64,000 bases of DNA from Williamsia faeni. Lineage in GTDB: Bacteria > Actinomycetota > Actinomycetes > Mycobacteriales > Mycobacteriaceae. This document shows, piece after piece, positions 44,803 through 58,214 of this stretch (positions are counted from its first letter, which is position 1; each line of letters opens with the position of its first letter). The stretch covers positions 211,028 through 275,027 of the forward strand of contig QJJF01000005.1 of assembly GCA_003202005.1 (NCBI GenBank), written 5' to 3'. A program made the position numbers and the translations under genes. The notes beneath the pieces were generated by a model that worked only from the letters and a program-made list of their open reading frames with translations, was not told the origin of the DNA and ran no database searches.

Positions 44803-46389
44803 TTGACGTCCACAACCGCAGTCGCAGGCCAGTGGCGGCAGGCGCACGAAGAGAATGTCGCCGAACTGAGAAAACGGCTCAGTCGCGTCGCACTTGGTGG
44901 CGGTGACAAAGCCCGCGAGCGTCATCTGTCCCGGGGAAAGTTGCTGCCCCGAGAACGCATCGACACCCTTCTCGACGCCGGTAGCCCTTTCCTCGAAATT
45001 GCACCGTTGGCGGCCGAGGACATGTACGGCGGCAAGGCTCCGGCGTCCGGTCTGATCGCCGGCATCGGCCGCGTCGCCGGGCGTGAATGCCTGATCATCG
45101 CCAATGACGCCACCGTGTCGGGCGGCACCTATTACCCCGTGACGGTCAAGAAGCACCTCCGGGCGCAGGAGATCGCGGCCGCGAACCGACTGCCGTGCAT
45201 CTACCTCGTCGACTCCGGTGGCGCGATGCTGCTCGAGCAGGACGAGGTGTTCCCGGACCGCGACCACTTCGGCCGGATCTTCTACAACCAGGCCAACATG
45301 AGCGCCGCCGGGATCGCGCAGATCTCGGCAGTCCTCGGGTCGTCGACCGCCGGTGGTGCGTATGTGCCGGCAATGAGCGACGAAACGGTGATCGTGCGTG
45401 ATCAGGGCACCATCTTCCTGGCCGGACCGCCGCTGGTGAAAGCGGCCACCGGAGAAGACGTCTCTGCCGAAGACCTCGGTGGCGGCCTCATGCACTCGAC
45501 GGTGTCCGGTGTGACCGACCACCTCGCCGTCAACGACGAAGACGCCCTCGAGCGTGTCCGTCGTATCGTCTCGACCCTCGGTCCGCAGGAAGCCCCGCAG
45601 TGGGACGTCCAGCCGATTCGGGAACCGAAGGCCGCGCAGACGGACCTCTACGACATCGTCCCGACCGACGCCCGTACCCCGTACGACGTGCGTGCTGTCA
45701 TCGAAACGGTCGTCGACGGCGGCGAATACAACGAGTTCAAGTCCGGTTACGGCACCACGCTGGTGACCGCGTTTGCCCACATTCACGGGCATCCGGTGGG
45801 GATCATCGCCAACAACGGTGTGCTGTTCAGCGAAAGTGCCCTCAAGGGAGCACATTTCATCGAACTGTGCGACAAGCGCAAGATCCCGCTCGTGTTCCTG
45901 CAGAACATCACCGGCTTCATGGTCGGACGTGAATACGAGCAGGGTGGCATCGCCAAGAACGGCGCCAAGATGGTCACCGCCGTGGCGTGCGCCCGCGTGC
46001 CCAAGTTCACCGTGATCATCGGTGGCTCGTTCGGTGCCGGCAACTACTCGATGTGTGGCCGGGCGTACTCGCCGCGATTCCTGTGGATGTGGCCCAACGC
46101 CCGGATCTCGGTCATGGGTGGCCCGCAGGCCGCCGACACCCTGGGAACGGTGCGCCGCAACCAGATCGAACGCGGCGGCGACCAATGGGATCCCGCGGAC
46201 GAAGAGGCGTTCAAGGCCCCGATCCGGGAACAGTTCGAAAAGCAGTCCGGCGCCTACTACTCGACGGCTCGCCTGTGGGACGACGGCGTCATCGACCCGG
46301 CCGATACCCGCACCGTGCTCGGGCTGGCATTGGCTTCCGCACGCCGCGCGCCGTTGGCGCCGGTGTCCTACGGCGTCTTCCGGATGTGA
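44803..46389 (+). CDS. accD1: Acyl-CoA carboxylase beta subunit (methylcrotonyl-CoA carboxylase type)
   Basis: A 528-residue carboxyltransferase that moves CO2 from biotin to methylcrotonyl-CoA in leucine breakdown. Signatures: [95 protein letters not shown] and [14 protein letters not shown], all in the order of MCC-beta. A TTG start at 44803 follows AAAGGGG by 5 bases; no better start is near. It leads a six-gene operon, with the biotin-carrying alpha chain next. The operator at 44769 is the likely control point. It matches AccD1 (Rv2502c) in context. Confidence 0.9.
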   Translation: MTSTTAVAGQWRQAHEENVAELRKRLSRVALGGGDKARERHLSRGKLLPRERIDTLLDAGSPFLEIAPLAAEDMYGGKAPASGLIAGIGRVAGRECLIIANDATVSGGTYYPVTVKKHLRAQEIAAANRLPCIYLVDSGGAMLLEQDEVFPDRDHFGRIFYNQANMSAAGIAQISAVLGSSTAGGAYVPAMSDETVIVRDQGTIFLAGPPLVKAATGEDVSAEDLGGGLMHSTVSGVTDHLAVNDEDALERVRRIVSTLGPQEAPQWDVQPIREPKAAQTDLYDIVPTDARTPYDVRAVIETVVDGGEYNEFKSGYGTTLVTAFAHIHGHPVGIIANNGVLFSESALKGAHFIELCDKRKIPLVFLQNITGFMVGREYEQGGIAKNGAKMVTAVACARVPKFTVIIGGSFGAGNYSMCGRAYSPRFLWMWPNARISVMGGPQAADTLGTVRRNQIERGGDQWDPADEEAFKAPIREQFEKQSGAYYSTARLWDDGVIDPADTRTVLGLALASARRAPLAPVSYGVFRM

Positions 46390-46400
46390 GAGGCACCATC

Positions 46401-48412
<2,012 letters not shown>

Positions 48413-48416
<4 letters not shown>

Positions 48417-49585
48417 CCGTCACTGACGACTTGACCGCCGAATACGACGAACTCCGCAAAACCGTTGCCGATTTCGCGCAGCAGGTGGTTGCGCCGGTAT
48501 CTGCCAAACATGATGCCGAGCACAGCTTTCCGTACGACGTCGTCCGGCAGATGGGCGAGATGGGCCTGTTCGGCCTGCCGTTCCCCGAGGAGTACGGCGG
48601 CATGGGCGGCGACTACTTCGCCCTCGCTTTGGCGCTCGAAGAACTCGGCAAGGTCGATCAGTCGGTGGCCATCACCCTCGAGGCCGGCGTCGGCCTCGGC
48701 GCGATGCCGATCTACCGGTTCGGCAACGAAGAGCAGAAGCAGACGTGGCTGCCGGATCTGACCGCCGGAAAGAAGCTGGCCGGATTCGGGCTCACCGAAC
48801 CCGGCGCCGGTTCTGATGCCGGGGCCACGGCCACCACCGCCAAGCAAGACGGCGATCAGTGGGTGATCAACGGCTCCAAGCAGTTCATCACCAACTCCGG
48901 CACCGACATCACCTCGCTGGTCACGGTCACCGCTGTCACCGGTGCGCGTTCGGCGGGCGCCGACGGTCGTCCCCGCAAGGAGATCTCGACCATCATCGTG
49001 CCCAGCGGCACACCGGGATTCACCGCCGAACCGGCGTACAACAAAGTCGGCTGGAATGCGTCCGACACCCATCCGCTGAGCTTCGACGACGCCCGCGTGC
49101 CCGAGGAGAACCTGCTCGGTGAACGCGGCCGGGGCTATGCCAACTTCCTGTCGATCCTCGACGAGGGCCGGATCGCGATCGCCGCGCTGGCAACCGGTGT
49201 CGCCCAGGGTTGTGTGGACGAGAGCGTGAAGTACGCCAAGGAGCGGCAGTCGTTCGGTCGCCCGATCGGCGACTACCAGTCGGTGTCGTTCTCGATCGCA
49301 CGGATGGAGGCGAGGGCCCACACGGCCCGCACCGCCTACTACCACGCCGCGTCGAAGATGCTGGCCGGCAAGCCTTTCAAGAAGGAAGCCGCGATCGCCA
49401 AGCTCGTCTCCAGCGAGGCCGCAATGGACAACGCGCGCATGGCAACTCAGATTCACGGCGGCTACGGCTTCATGAACGAGTACCCGGTGGCACGTCATTA
49501 CCGTGACTCGAAGATCCTCGAGATCGGCGAGGGCACCACCGAGGTCCAGCTGATGCTCATCGCACGAGAGTTGGGTTTCGCATGA
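48413..49585 (+). CDS. Acyl-CoA dehydrogenase (isovaleryl-CoA type)
   Basis: A 390-residue flavoenzyme for the first oxidation of the CoA ester, most likely isovaleryl-CoA given the operon. [19 protein letters not shown] is the FAD/substrate segment, ITNSGTDI follows, then [22 protein letters not shown] and the C-terminal [44 protein letters not shown] with the fold's catalytic Glu region. The length is normal. It is coupled to accA1 (ATGA at 48413) and to the MaoC gene at 49582. In M. tuberculosis the equivalent is FadE19 (Rv2500c). Confidence 0.93.
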
Positions 49586-50100
49586 GCACCACACCGGGCA
49601 GTGACATGACCACCACCTCCGGTGGGGAGCCGAAGCGCGTCACCCAGCGTGGCCTGTATTTCGAAGAGTTCGAGATCGAGACCGTGTACGAACACCGTCC
49701 GGGCCGGACGGTCACCGAGGCCGACAACGTCGTCTTCACGACGCTCACGATGAACACCCAGGCCCTGCACCTCGACGCCGCATTTGCCGCCGAGCAGCCG
49801 GGTTTTGGCGGCGAACGTCTGGTCAACTCGATGTTCACGTTGTCGACCATCGTGGGACTGTCGGTGAGTCAGCTGACCCAGGGCACCCTGGTGGCCAACC
49901 TCGGTTTCTCGGAGATCGCCTTCCCGAAGCCGCTCTTTCACGGTGACACCCTCTACGCCGAAACCGTCTGCACGGGAAAACGGGAAAGCAAATCCAGGCC
50001 CGGTGAAGGCGTGGTCTCATTGCGTCATATAGGAAAGAATCAGCACGGTGATGTGGTTGCCATTGCGCAACGCTCGACACTGGTTCGGAAGAAGCCGTGA
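49582..50100 (+). CDS. MaoC-like hot-dog dehydratase
   Basis: A 172-residue hot-dog protein matching the Rv2499c group. YFEEFEIETVYEHRPGRTVTEADNVVFTTLTMNTQALHLDAAFA contains the D-x4-H pattern of (R)-specific hydratases (ADNVVF... LHLD), followed by FPKPLFHGDTLYAETV, where FHGDT replaces the usual F-x-P-V-xxGD. It probably hydrates a branched enoyl-CoA, perhaps methylglutaconyl- or beta-methylmesaconyl-type. It overlaps both neighbours by 4 bases, so it is translated with them. Confidence 0.88.
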   Translation: MSTTPGSDMTTTSGGEPKRVTQRGLYFEEFEIETVYEHRPGRTVTEADNVVFTTLTMNTQALHLDAAFAAEQPGFGGERLVNSMFTLSTIVGLSVSQLTQGTLVANLGFSEIAFPKPLFHGDTLYAETVCTGKRESKSRPGEGVVSLRHIGKNQHGDVVAIAQRSTLVRKKP

Positions 50101-50966
50101 CAACCGAGGTAGAACGCACAGGAGGAAAATCGGTGTCGAACTGGAGTCCACCGGGACCGGCGATCTTGTTCGTTCCGGCCGACCGGCCGGAGCGATATGC
50201 CAAGGCGGCCGAGCGCGCCGACGCCGTGATCATCGATCTCGAGGACGCGGTCCGTCCCGAAGCCCGCGACGCTGCCCGTGAGGCGTTGATCAACAACCCG
50301 ATCGACCCCAACATCACGATGGTCCGGATCAATCCGGCCGGTACCGGAGATCACCTCAAGGATCTCAAGGCTCTGGCGCAGACCGACTACCGCGTGGTGA
50401 TGCTGGCGAAGGCCGAAAGCGCGGAGCAGCTGCTGCCGGTCGGGTATCAGGTGGTCGCCTTGGTGGAAACCCCACTTGGGGCCACGAAAGCCGATCAGAT
50501 CGCGGCCGCACCCAACTGCATCGGACTGATGTGGGGTGCCGAGGATCTCGTCGCCGCGATGGGTGGCCGGTCCAGCCGGTTCACCGCCGGGGAGGAGAAC
50601 ACCGGGCGGTACCGCGATGTGGCCCGGCAGGTCCGTGGCATGGTCCGTCTGGCCTGTGCCAGCCACGGGCGTTTTGCCATCGACTCGGTGCACATCGACA
50701 TCGCCGACACCGAGGGTCTGCGGCTCGAGGCGCTCGATGCGGTGAACCTGGGATACGAGGCAACAGCGTGTATCCACCCTTCCCAGGTCGACATCGTGCG
50801 GGCGGCGTACAGCCCCACCGACGACGAGATCAGCTGGGCCCGTGAGGTCCTCGACGCCGCTGCGGCCAACGTCGGCGGTGTGTTCCGGGTGAAGGGCCAG
50901 ATGATCGATTCGCCGTTGCTCGGACAGGCAGAAGCCATCATGCGAAGGGCTCCGCAAGCAGATTGA
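50097..50966 (+). CDS. CitE-like CoA ester lyase
   Basis: A 289-residue TIM-barrel enzyme of the HpcH/HpaI-CitE family. [38 protein letters not shown] contains the metal-binding Glu/Asp pair and Arg, [18 protein letters not shown] holds the second Glu, and [12 protein letters not shown] the Asp. Bacterial homologues in this operon (CitE, Rv2498c) act as (R)-3-hydroxy-3-methylglutaryl-CoA or methylmalyl-CoA type lyases, so it probably splits the final C6 intermediate of leucine breakdown to acetyl-CoA and acetoacetate. GTG start at 50097 overlaps the MaoC stop. Confidence 0.88.
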   Translation: MTTEVERTGGKSVSNWSPPGPAILFVPADRPERYAKAAERADAVIIDLEDAVRPEARDAAREALINNPIDPNITMVRINPAGTGDHLKDLKALAQTDYRVVMLAKAESAEQLLPVGYQVVALVETPLGATKADQIAAAPNCIGLMWGAEDLVAAMGGRSSRFTAGEENTGRYRDVARQVRGMVRLACASHGRFAIDSVHIDIADTEGLRLEALDAVNLGYEATACIHPSQVDIVRAAYSPTDDEISWAREVLDAAAANVGGVFRVKGQMIDSPLLGQAEAIMRRAPQAD

Positions 50967-50992
50967 CCGGTGCGACCAGTGAGGAGACAACG

Positions 50993-52645
50993 ATGTCTGA
51001 CCGCTCGTCTACAAGGGGTGCCGAAAGCGCACCGCTGTCGTACGCCAAAGGCGAAGAAGATCCGCCGCTGCTGACGCTCACCATCGGCGAATCGCTCCGT
51101 GACACCGCGGAGCGATTCGCTGACTGCGACGCTCTCGTCGACGTCCCGACGGGGCGCCGGTGGACATACGGAGAGTTCCGCAAACAGGTTCGTGCGCTTG
51201 CTGCCGGACTCTCCCGTAGTGGCCTCGGGCCCGGTGATCGTCTGGGGCTCTGGGCGCCGAACTGTGCCGAATGGGTGCTGACGCAGTACGCCACCGCAGA
51301 ACTCGGAATCATCCTGGTGAACCTCAACCCCGCCTACCGGCAGACCGAGATCGAGTTCGCCCTGACCCAGTCCGGTACGCGCACCGTCATTGCCGCCCGT
51401 GAGTTCCGCGGTGCCGACTACGCCGGCATGCTGTCGGTGGCTCTTGGCAAATGCGATGCCCTGCAATCCGTGGTCCTGCTCGACAGCCCCGCCTGGGACG
51501 AGTTGTGTGCGACGCCAACCGAAGCCGAGCTCACCGCGCTGGACCGGGCCGCCGAGTCGCTCACCCCGGACGACGCGATCAACATCCAATACACGTCAGG
51601 GACCACGGGAAACCCCAAGGGCGCCACGCTGTCTCACCGGAACATCCTCAACAACGGCTATCTGGTCGGGGAGTTGTGCCGCTACACCGAAGCGGACCGG
51701 ATCTGCGTCCCGGTGCCGTTCTACCACTGCTTCGGCATGGTGATGGGCAATCTCGCAGCGACCACTCATGGTGCCGCGATTGTCATCCCGGCACCCGGAT
51801 TCGACCCGGCGCTCTCACTGAAAGCCGTTGCGGCCGAGAAGTGCACAAGTCTCTACGGTGTTCCGACGATGTTCATCGCCGAATTGGCGCTGGCAGATTT
51901 CGACAGCTACGACCTCAGCACACTCCGCACCGGCATCATGGCCGGGTCGCCGTGTCCGGCCGAAGTGATGCGCCAGGTCATCGACAAGATGCACATGGCC
52001 GAGGTGTCGATTTGCTATGGCATGACCGAGACCGCGCCGGTGTCGACCCAGACGCGGACTGACGACACGTTCGAACGGCGGGTCGGTACGGTCGGCCGGG
52101 TCGGTCCCAACCTGGAGATCAAGATCGTCGATCCGGCCACCGGTGACATCGTCGCCCGTGGTGAGACCGGTGAGTTCTGCACTCGCGGTTACAGCGTGAT
52201 GGTGGGCTACTGGAATCAGCCCGACAAGACCGCCGAAGCGCTCGACGCCGATGGATGGATGCACACCGGCGATCTCGCGGTCATGGACGTGCACGGATAC
52301 GTGCAGATCACCGGCCGCATCAAAGACATGGTGATCCGCGGGGGAGAGAACATCTATCCGCGAGAGATCGAAGAGTTCCTCTACACACACCCGGACATCC
52401 TCGATGCCCAGGTCATCGGCGTACCCGACGAGAAGTACGGCGAAGAACTGATGGCGTGGATCCAATTGCGCGATGGTGCAGGCACTTTCACCGTCGACGA
52501 CCTCAAGGCGTTTGCCGATGGCAAGATCGCCCGCCACAAGATCCCCAAATACGTGCATGTGGTCGACGAATTCCCGATGACCGTGACCGGCAAGGTTCGC
52601 AAGGTTCAGATGCGGCAACAGGCATTGGAGATCCTTGATATCTGA
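50993..52645 (+). CDS. Acyl-CoA synthetase (AMP-forming)
   Basis: A 550-residue adenylate-forming ligase: P-loop [16 protein letters not shown], then [12 protein letters not shown], the hinge [38 protein letters not shown], and the catalytic Lys in [15 protein letters not shown]. It activates a short or branched carboxylic acid, such as isovalerate, so that external acids can enter the pathway. ATG 50993 has GAGGAG 8 bases before it, better than a TTG overlapping citE. Closest counterpart by context is FadD35 (Rv2505c). No terminator can be seen after the operon. Confidence 0.93.
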   Translation: MSDRSSTRGAESAPLSYAKGEEDPPLLTLTIGESLRDTAERFADCDALVDVPTGRRWTYGEFRKQVRALAAGLSRSGLGPGDRLGLWAPNCAEWVLTQYATAELGIILVNLNPAYRQTEIEFALTQSGTRTVIAAREFRGADYAGMLSVALGKCDALQSVVLLDSPAWDELCATPTEAELTALDRAAESLTPDDAINIQYTSGTTGNPKGATLSHRNILNNGYLVGELCRYTEADRICVPVPFYHCFGMVMGNLAATTHGAAIVIPAPGFDPALSLKAVAAEKCTSLYGVPTMFIAELALADFDSYDLSTLRTGIMAGSPCPAEVMRQVIDKMHMAEVSICYGMTETAPVSTQTRTDDTFERRVGTVGRVGPNLEIKIVDPATGDIVARGETGEFCTRGYSVMVGYWNQPDKTAEALDADGWMHTGDLAVMDVHGYVQITGRIKDMVIRGGENIYPREIEEFLYTHPDILDAQVIGVPDEKYGEELMAWIQLRDGAGTFTVDDLKAFADGKIARHKIPKYVHVVDEFPMTVTGKVRKVQMRQQALEILDI

Positions 52646-52996
52646 CGGAATCGACCCGAACCAGGCGTAGGCCAAAATCATTTTTGTGCAACGGCATTCA
52701 AACCCAGGCGATATTCACCGAGCCTGCGTCGGATATGTGTTCAGCGTCGGGAAACGCTACCAATCTGCGGTCGTGGGCGAGTTCCGACCAGTTTGATCGG
52801 TATCGCCAGAAGCTGTTTCACCCCGGCATACACTGAAATCAGCCTTGATCGGCATCAAGACCAGCGAGTTCGGTACTCCGTCGGGACCGGCCGTAGTTCG
52901 TAGATACGACAACCCGGCCAAATCGCCCGTTGTGGGTGCAGGCACATGTACTAGCGTGGTTCGCGACACCCAAGTCCTCTAACGCAGGAGTGGAAA
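52646..52996. other. 351-base gap before the DUF5336 gene, with inverted and direct repeats
   Basis: Two copies of TTGATCGGYATC (about 52792 and 52845) and a perfect CTTGAT-CGGC-ATCAAG palindrome at 52844-52859 stand out. A possible promoter is at 52930-52957. I saw no gene here; open frames across it are shadows. Confidence 0.5.
52930..52957 (+). promoter_or_regulatory. Possible promoter of the DUF5336 gene
   Basis: TTGTGG (52930-52935) and TAGCGT (52952-52957) with a 16-base spacer could be -35 and -10. The start codon at 52997 has AGGAG at 52986-52990. The call is based on resemblance only. Confidence 0.4.
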
Positions 52997-54175
52997 ATGA
53001 GCTATCAACCCGGGGGGTCCGGCTACGGCTCGCAGCAGCCGTACCAGGGCTCCCAGTACCCCGGTGCGGGACAACCCGAAGCCGGAGGCCAGCAATACGG
53101 CCAGGGATACGGCCAGCAGTCCGGTGGCCAGCAGGGCTACGGTCAGCAGCCCGGCGGGCAACAGGGTTACGGCCAGCAGCCGTCCCAGGGATACGGTCAG
53201 CAGCCCGGTGGCCAGCAGGGTTACGGCCAGCAGCCGGCCCAGGGATACGGTCAGCAAGGTTATGGGCAGCAGGGTTACGGCGGTTACGGCCAGCAGGGCT
53301 ACGCCCAGCCCACTCCGCGTCGTGGTCTGCCCGCTGCACTCGGGACGTACCTGGTCTACGCGCTCGGCGCTCTCGGCCTGATCAACTTCTTCCTCGGCTT
53401 TGCGCCGGCCGTCGATGAAGATAATGCACCACAACTATTCGTCTGGTTACCGGCGGTCGCGCTGATTGTGCTGGCCATCGCGGGATTGACGGCAGCGGCC
53501 ACGTTGCTGCCCAAGCAGACCACGAAACCCGCAGGCGCGGTCGCCGCCGCATCCGTTGTCGCGGCACTGTATCTGTTGTTCTACTTGGTCCTCGGCGACA
53601 TTTCCGAGTCCGGCGCAGGCATCGGATTGATCCTGCTGACTGTTTTCGCGTTCATCCAGGCTGCCGTCGCGGTGGTGTGGTTGCTCGTCGAGGCCGGGAT
53701 CATCAAGACTGCCGCAACCGCGGATGCCGGTGCGTCGACCGCATCCGCAGGCACGTCGACCGGATCGCAGTCGGCCGCCGCGGAATCGACCCCGAGCTAC
53801 GGTCAGGGCGGCTCATACGGTCAGGGCAGTGGCTATTCCGCAGGCTACGGCCAAGGCGCGCAGAGCACCGGTAGTCATCAGGCCGCGCCCGCAGCACCGG
53901 GCAATCCCTATGCTCAGACCAGTTATGGCCAGAGCGCCCCGGCCGCACCGGACTCGGTGGGACTGAACAAGCCGGGCAGCTCCGAGGCAACGACGGCGGT
54001 GCCGTCCGCGGGCCCGTCGGCACCTTCCACCGCACCGCAGCCGAGCAGTCCGTCGGCGCAGTCGGGTGCCCATCCGGGGGCGACCCCGTATCAGGCACCG
54101 GGAGCGGCAGGCTCCGAAGAACGCCCCGGTCAGGGCAGCGATCAGACGACGCAGTTCAAGACGCCGGAACGGTAA
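52997..54175 (+). CDS. DUF5336 family protein (34 kDa antigenic protein homologue)
   Basis: The 392 residues fall into three parts: a low-complexity head (1-105) of YGQQ, GYGQQ and PGGQQ repeats, four membrane helices (about 110-235; [23 protein letters not shown] and on), and a long disordered Ser/Pro/Gly/Gln tail. This is the plan of Rv0954 and relatives, membrane proteins of unknown detail linked to septal growth in mycobacteria. The following gene is the PerM homologue, as in M. tuberculosis. A strong terminator stands between the two, so they are separate units. Confidence 0.88.
   Translation: MSYQPGGSGYGSQQPYQGSQYPGAGQPEAGGQQYGQGYGQQSGGQQGYGQQPGGQQGYGQQPSQGYGQQPGGQQGYGQQPAQGYGQQGYGQQGYGGYGQQGYAQPTPRRGLPAALGTYLVYALGALGLINFFLGFAPAVDEDNAPQLFVWLPAVALIVLAIAGLTAAATLLPKQTTKPAGAVAAASVVAALYLLFYLVLGDISESGAGIGLILLTVFAFIQAAVAVVWLLVEAGIIKTAATADAGASTASAGTSTGSQSAAAESTPSYGQGGSYGQGSGYSAGYGQGAQSTGSHQAAPAAPGNPYAQTSYGQSAPAAPDSVGLNKPGSSEATTAVPSAGPSAPSTAPQPSSPSAQSGAHPGATPYQAPGAAGSEERPGQGSDQTTQFKTPER
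53086..53310 (+). repeat. Gln/Gly/Tyr-rich tandem repeats in the DUF5336 gene
   Basis: Copies of CAGCAGCCCGGTGGCCAGCA and GGTTACGGCCAGCAG alternate through the region and encode [10 protein letters not shown] and QGYGQQ units. The peptide is prion-like in composition. Confidence 0.8.
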
Positions 54176-54220
54176 AGAATGTGCTGAATACCGTGCGGTA
54201 ACAATTCCCGCACATAAATG

Positions 54221-54267
54221 CACCGGGCAGTTGTGGCTAATCGCCGCAGCTGTCCGGTGTTTTGTTT
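54221..54267 (+). terminator. Rho-independent terminator after the DUF5336 gene
   Basis: Stem CACCGGGCAGTTG (54221-54233) with CAGCTGTCCGGTG (54247-54259), 13 pairs including two G-U, loop of 13, then TTTTGTTT (54260-54267). Confidence 0.85.
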
Positions 54268-54339
54268 CATAACGACGGAGTTGTTTATCCTCGGCGCGCC
54301 TGACCATGCGATTGCGGAGCAAATGACACTCTGGGACGG

Positions 54340-55851
54340 GTGGCCAGCTCTACAGCGGAAAACCTCGCCGCGCGTCTGCGCGAGATACGCCGCTCGCGCC
54401 GTGCCGATGAGGTGGGTGCCGCGGATTCGGCAAGGGCGTTGGTCCGGCTTGCCTTCGGAACCACCGCGGCGACCCTGGCAATCCTGACCCTTCTTGCCAT
54501 CGTGACACTGCTGACCGTCGGGGATGGCCTCGGCAGTCTGCCCGCGGCGGTGGCGTCGATGTGGTTGGGGATTCACCAGGTACCGATGACCGTGGGCGAT
54601 GTGACCGTCGGCGTGATGCCGCTGGCCCCCACGTTCTTGATGATCTTTGCGGTGGGAAGGTCCACGGCCCGGGCGACCGATGTCGACCGCCCACATTCGG
54701 AAGTTGCCTCTGTGGTGCTCGCCGCCGTGGGTGGACCACTGCTCGCCACCGTCCTGTCGCTGGCAGTTGTGATGGATGCGTCGACGGTGATGACCGTGCA
54801 GAGCCCGGATGCGCTGTTGGCCTTTTCCTGCACGTTCGCGGTGCAGGCCGTCGGTGCGGTGGGCGGTGTCGCCTACAAGTGGTGGTCGACGATCGTGGTG
54901 CGGACCGGCGTGGCCGACTGGGTGATCAAGGGGCTGCGCTGTGGCTTGATCGCGGTGGTCGGGATGTTCACGCTGGGAGCGCTGGTTGTCGCATTCCGGC
55001 TGATCATCAACTGGTCGCTGGCCGGTGAACTGCTCGCTTCCGGCAACGGTGTGGTCGGTGCGCTGGGCCTGTTCCTACTGTCCGTGCTGTACCTGCCCAA
55101 TGTGGTAATCGGTTCGGCAGCTGCGATGGTCGGCGCTCCGGTACAGGTGGGCGGTGCGACTGTCGACCTGTTCGGTTCCAGTGGTGGACGCGTGCCGCCG
55201 CTGCCGATCCTGGCGGTGCTCCCCGACGGGGATGGTGGACGGTGGGGGCTGGTCCTGCTGGCCGGTGCCGTGATCGTGTCGTTCTTCGTGGCCCACCTGT
55301 GTGCCGACCTGTCGTTGTTGCGCAACATCCGCATGGTGGTGGTCGCCGCGGGTGTGACATCGATACTCCTTGTCGCGGTCTCGGCGGTGTCGGGTGGATC
55401 GCTCGGTGTCCTCGGTGAGGTCGGCGTCAATCTGCCGGTGGTCGGGGTCTTTGCGTTCGGCTGGATCGCCGTGGCCGGAACCATGATGGCGGTGATCCAC
55501 AGCGCGCTCCCGTCGACCCGGCGGGCTCGGATGCAGGCCATGAACCTGATCTACGACGACTACGCCGACGAAGAGTTCGATCGTTTCGACGACGTGGATG
55601 ACGCCACGGATGACGTCGCAGACGCGGTGCCCGCAGAACCCGAGATCGAATATCGCGAGCCGGCCGAGATCCCGATCCTCGATCGCGACGCCGGCGTCGA
55701 AACCGAGATCGCCACGTCCATCGATGGCTGGGATATCGATGATTGGGCCACCGAGACCGCCTGGGACGATTCCGACTCCGAAGCGATCGAGTCAGTGGGC
55801 GGCGAGGAACTGGTCTCGACCGATGAGTTCGGTACCCGGCGACGCCGCTGA
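54340..55851 (+). CDS. PerM-like integral membrane protein (DUF6350)
   Basis: The 503-residue protein has about ten transmembrane helices up to residue 385, then an acidic tail of about 110 residues (YADEEFDRFDDVDDATDD and on). The order matches Rv0955 (PerM), which supports cell division in mycobacteria, stabilising FtsB under stress. GTG at 54340 is the best start: the N-terminus STAENLAARLREIRRSRRADEV precedes the first helix. It is followed by purN after 74 bases; in M. tuberculosis the order Rv0955-purN-purH is the same. Confidence 0.82.
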   Translation: MASSTAENLAARLREIRRSRRADEVGAADSARALVRLAFGTTAATLAILTLLAIVTLLTVGDGLGSLPAAVASMWLGIHQVPMTVGDVTVGVMPLAPTFLMIFAVGRSTARATDVDRPHSEVASVVLAAVGGPLLATVLSLAVVMDASTVMTVQSPDALLAFSCTFAVQAVGAVGGVAYKWWSTIVVRTGVADWVIKGLRCGLIAVVGMFTLGALVVAFRLIINWSLAGELLASGNGVVGALGLFLLSVLYLPNVVIGSAAAMVGAPVQVGGATVDLFGSSGGRVPPLPILAVLPDGDGGRWGLVLLAGAVIVSFFVAHLCADLSLLRNIRMVVVAAGVTSILLVAVSAVSGGSLGVLGEVGVNLPVVGVFAFGWIAVAGTMMAVIHSALPSTRRARMQAMNLIYDDYADEEFDRFDDVDDATDDVADAVPAEPEIEYREPAEIPILDRDAGVETEIATSIDGWDIDDWATETAWDDSDSEAIESVGGEELVSTDEFGTRRRR

Positions 55852-55925
55852 AACAGTGGCGATTAGGCTCTGAACGTCAGATTTTCAGTTCCGACCAGAG
55901 TTCGAGGAGTTCCACACTGGACGCC

Positions 55926-56534
55926 ATGCCGTCAGCCACCCCGGTGTCCGTTGTGATCCTCGCGTCGGGCGCGGGTTCGCTGGCATCGGCACTGCTCGAC
56001 GCTGCCGAGGATGACAACTATCCGGGCAACGTTGTCGCGATGGTGACCGATCGGGAGTGTGCCGCCGAGCAGTCGGCGCGCCGGCGCGGCGTGGAGACCG
56101 CGATCGTCCCGATGGTGAGTGATCGCGCCGAATGGGATCGCACGCTCGCCGACACCGTCGCCGGGTACAAACCCGACCTCGTGGTCTCTGCCGGATTCAT
56201 GAAGATCCTCGGCCCCGAGTTCCTCACCCGTTTCGGTGGCCGCATCATCAATGCCCATCCCGCGTTGCTTCCGTCGTTTCCCGGCGCGCATGCGGTGGCC
56301 GATGCACTGGCGCACGGCGTCAAGGTGACCGGCTCGACCATTCATCTGGTCGACGAGGGTGTCGACACCGGGCCGATTCTCGCGCAGGCGCCGGTCGCGG
56401 TGCAGTCCGGCGACGACGAAATCACGTTGCATGAGCGAATCAAGATGGTCGAACGTGTGCTGCTTGTTGCGGTGGTGCGTTCGATTGCCACCAAAGGTGT
56501 TGTCATCGAAGGACGAAAGGCCCACATCCCGTGA
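55926..56534 (+). CDS. purN: Phosphoribosylglycinamide formyltransferase
   Basis: PurN transfers the formyl group from 10-formyl-THF to GAR in purine synthesis. The 202 residues hold [17 protein letters not shown] (GAR binding), [69 protein letters not shown], where N-x-H-P and the T-x-H...D-x-G-x-I contain the catalytic Asn, His and Asp. A GTGA overlap at 56531 with purH makes a coupled pair. Confidence 0.97.
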   Translation: MPSATPVSVVILASGAGSLASALLDAAEDDNYPGNVVAMVTDRECAAEQSARRRGVETAIVPMVSDRAEWDRTLADTVAGYKPDLVVSAGFMKILGPEFLTRFGGRIINAHPALLPSFPGAHAVADALAHGVKVTGSTIHLVDEGVDTGPILAQAPVAVQSGDDEITLHERIKMVERVLLVAVVRSIATKGVVIEGRKAHIP

Positions 56535-58096
56535 GTAATGACCTGCAGCGCAAGCCCTTCCGCCGGGCATTGGTCAGCGTGTACGACAAATCCGGGTTGG
56601 CCGAGCTGGCCAAGGGTTTGCACGCCGGAGGCATCGAGATCGTCTCGACCGGATCCACGGCCAAGAAGATCGCCGAGGCCGGTGTTCCGGTCATCGAGGT
56701 CTCCGAAGTGACCGGTTTCCCCGAGTGCCTCGAGGGTCGCGTCAAGACCCTGCACCCGATGGTGCATGCCGGGATCCTGGCCGACACCCGCAAAGACGCG
56801 CACGTCGAGAAGCTCGCGGAACTCGGCATCGCCGCGTTCGAACTGGTCATCGTCAACCTCTACCCGTTCACCGACACGGTCGCCTCGGGTGCGGGCCCTG
56901 ACGAGTGTGTCGAACAGATCGACATCGGCGGACCGTCGATGGTGCGCGGTGCTGCCAAGAACCATCCGTCCGTCGGTGTGGTGGTGGACCCCACCGACTA
57001 CGCCGACGTCCTGACCGCCGTCGAGGCCGGCGGATTCACCCTGGCTGAGCGGAAATCGCTGGCCGCGAAGGCATTCCGCCACACCGCCGACTACGACATC
57101 GCGGTTGCGTCGTGGATGGGGTCGGTGGTCGCACCCGACCCGGACAGCGAGTTCCCTTCCTGGGCGGCCCACAGCTGGGAGCGCTCGTCGGTGCTCCGCT
57201 ACGGCGAGAACCCGCATCAGCCGGCTGCGCTGTACGTCGACATCTACGGGACGCCGGGCCTGGCACAGGCGGAGCAGCTGCACGGCAAGGAGATGAGCTA
57301 CAACAATTTCACCGACGCCGATGCCGCATGGCGCGCCGCCTATGACTTCACCGATGCCGCGGTCGCGATCATCAAGCACGCCAACCCCTGTGGTATCGCA
57401 ACGTCGGAGAACGTCGCCGAGGCCCATCGCAAGGCCCACGCCTGCGATCCGGTCAGTGCCTACGGCGGCGTGATCGCCGCGAACCGGCCGGTGAGCCTGG
57501 AGATGGCCGAGCAGGTTGCCGAGATCTTCACCGAGGTCATCGTCGCCCCGGGATTCGAAGACGGCGCGCTCTCGGTGCTGACCCGCAAGAAGAACATTCG
57601 TGTGCTGCTCGCGCAGCCGCCGCGCCGCGGCAGCGTCGAACTGAAGCCGGTAACCGGTGGAATGCTGGTTCAGCACCGCGACATCCTTGACGCCGAGGGC
57701 GATTCGCCGGCGAACTGGCAGCTCGCAGCCGGTGAAGCCGCCGATGCCGCCACCCTCGCCGACCTCGAGTTCGCCTGGCGGGCCTGCCGCTCGGTGAAGT
57801 CCAATGCGATCCTGCTGGCCTCGGATCAGGCGTCGGTCGGCGTAGGAATGGGACAGGTCAACCGCGTCGACTCCGCGCATCTCGCGGTGACGCGCGCCGG
57901 TGACCGGGCCCGTGGCAGTGTCGGTGCCTCCGATGCCTTCTTCCCGTTTCCGGACGGACTCCAGGTTCTCATCGACGGCGGTGTGAAAGCTGTTGTGCAG
58001 CCAGGTGGTTCGATTCGTGACAACGAGGTGATCGCGGCCGCCAACGAGGCCGGTATCACCCTGTACCTGACCGGGGCCCGGCACTTCGCGCACTGA
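56531..58096 (+). CDS. purH: Bifunctional AICAR transformylase / IMP cyclohydrolase
   Basis: PurH performs the last two steps to IMP. Residues 1-200 are the cyclohydrolase ([38 protein letters not shown]). The transformylase includes [27 protein letters not shown], and [12 protein letters not shown] with the K-H pair, and ends in [29 protein letters not shown]. The 521-residue length is typical. The GTG start overlaps purN. A two-tier hairpin starts 8 bases after the stop. Confidence 0.97.
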   Translation: MSNDLQRKPFRRALVSVYDKSGLAELAKGLHAGGIEIVSTGSTAKKIAEAGVPVIEVSEVTGFPECLEGRVKTLHPMVHAGILADTRKDAHVEKLAELGIAAFELVIVNLYPFTDTVASGAGPDECVEQIDIGGPSMVRGAAKNHPSVGVVVDPTDYADVLTAVEAGGFTLAERKSLAAKAFRHTADYDIAVASWMGSVVAPDPDSEFPSWAAHSWERSSVLRYGENPHQPAALYVDIYGTPGLAQAEQLHGKEMSYNNFTDADAAWRAAYDFTDAAVAIIKHANPCGIATSENVAEAHRKAHACDPVSAYGGVIAANRPVSLEMAEQVAEIFTEVIVAPGFEDGALSVLTRKKNIRVLLAQPPRRGSVELKPVTGGMLVQHRDILDAEGDSPANWQLAAGEAADAATLADLEFAWRACRSVKSNAILLASDQASVGVGMGQVNRVDSAHLAVTRAGDRARGSVGASDAFFPFPDGLQVLIDGGVKAVVQPGGSIRDNEVIAAANEAGITLYLTGARHFAH

Positions 58097-58103
58097 TCCA
58101 CTC

Positions 58104-58183
58104 CCGCAGACGAGCCAGATTTACGAAGACGAGCCACAAATACGAATATGTGGCTCGTCTTTGTATTACCGGCTCGTTTGCGG
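58104..58183. terminator. Two-tier hairpin after purH
   Basis: Outer stem CCGCAGACGAGCC (58104-58116) with GGCTCGTTTGCGG (58171-58183); inner stem TACGAAGACGAGCCACA (58122-58138) with 58149-58165; each has one G-U pair. A 5x5 internal loop separates them. The layout matches 40623-40696 while the core changes from CTCC/GGAG to AGCC/GGCT in all four arms. Confidence 0.75.
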
Positions 58184-58214
58184 TGAATCAGGGGCGGTGC
58201 GGTACCGTCCGCGA

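Noticed and set aside
53086..53310. CRISPR-like repeats
   Set aside because: The repeats are in frame, encode YGQQ peptides and have no unique spacers of constant length.
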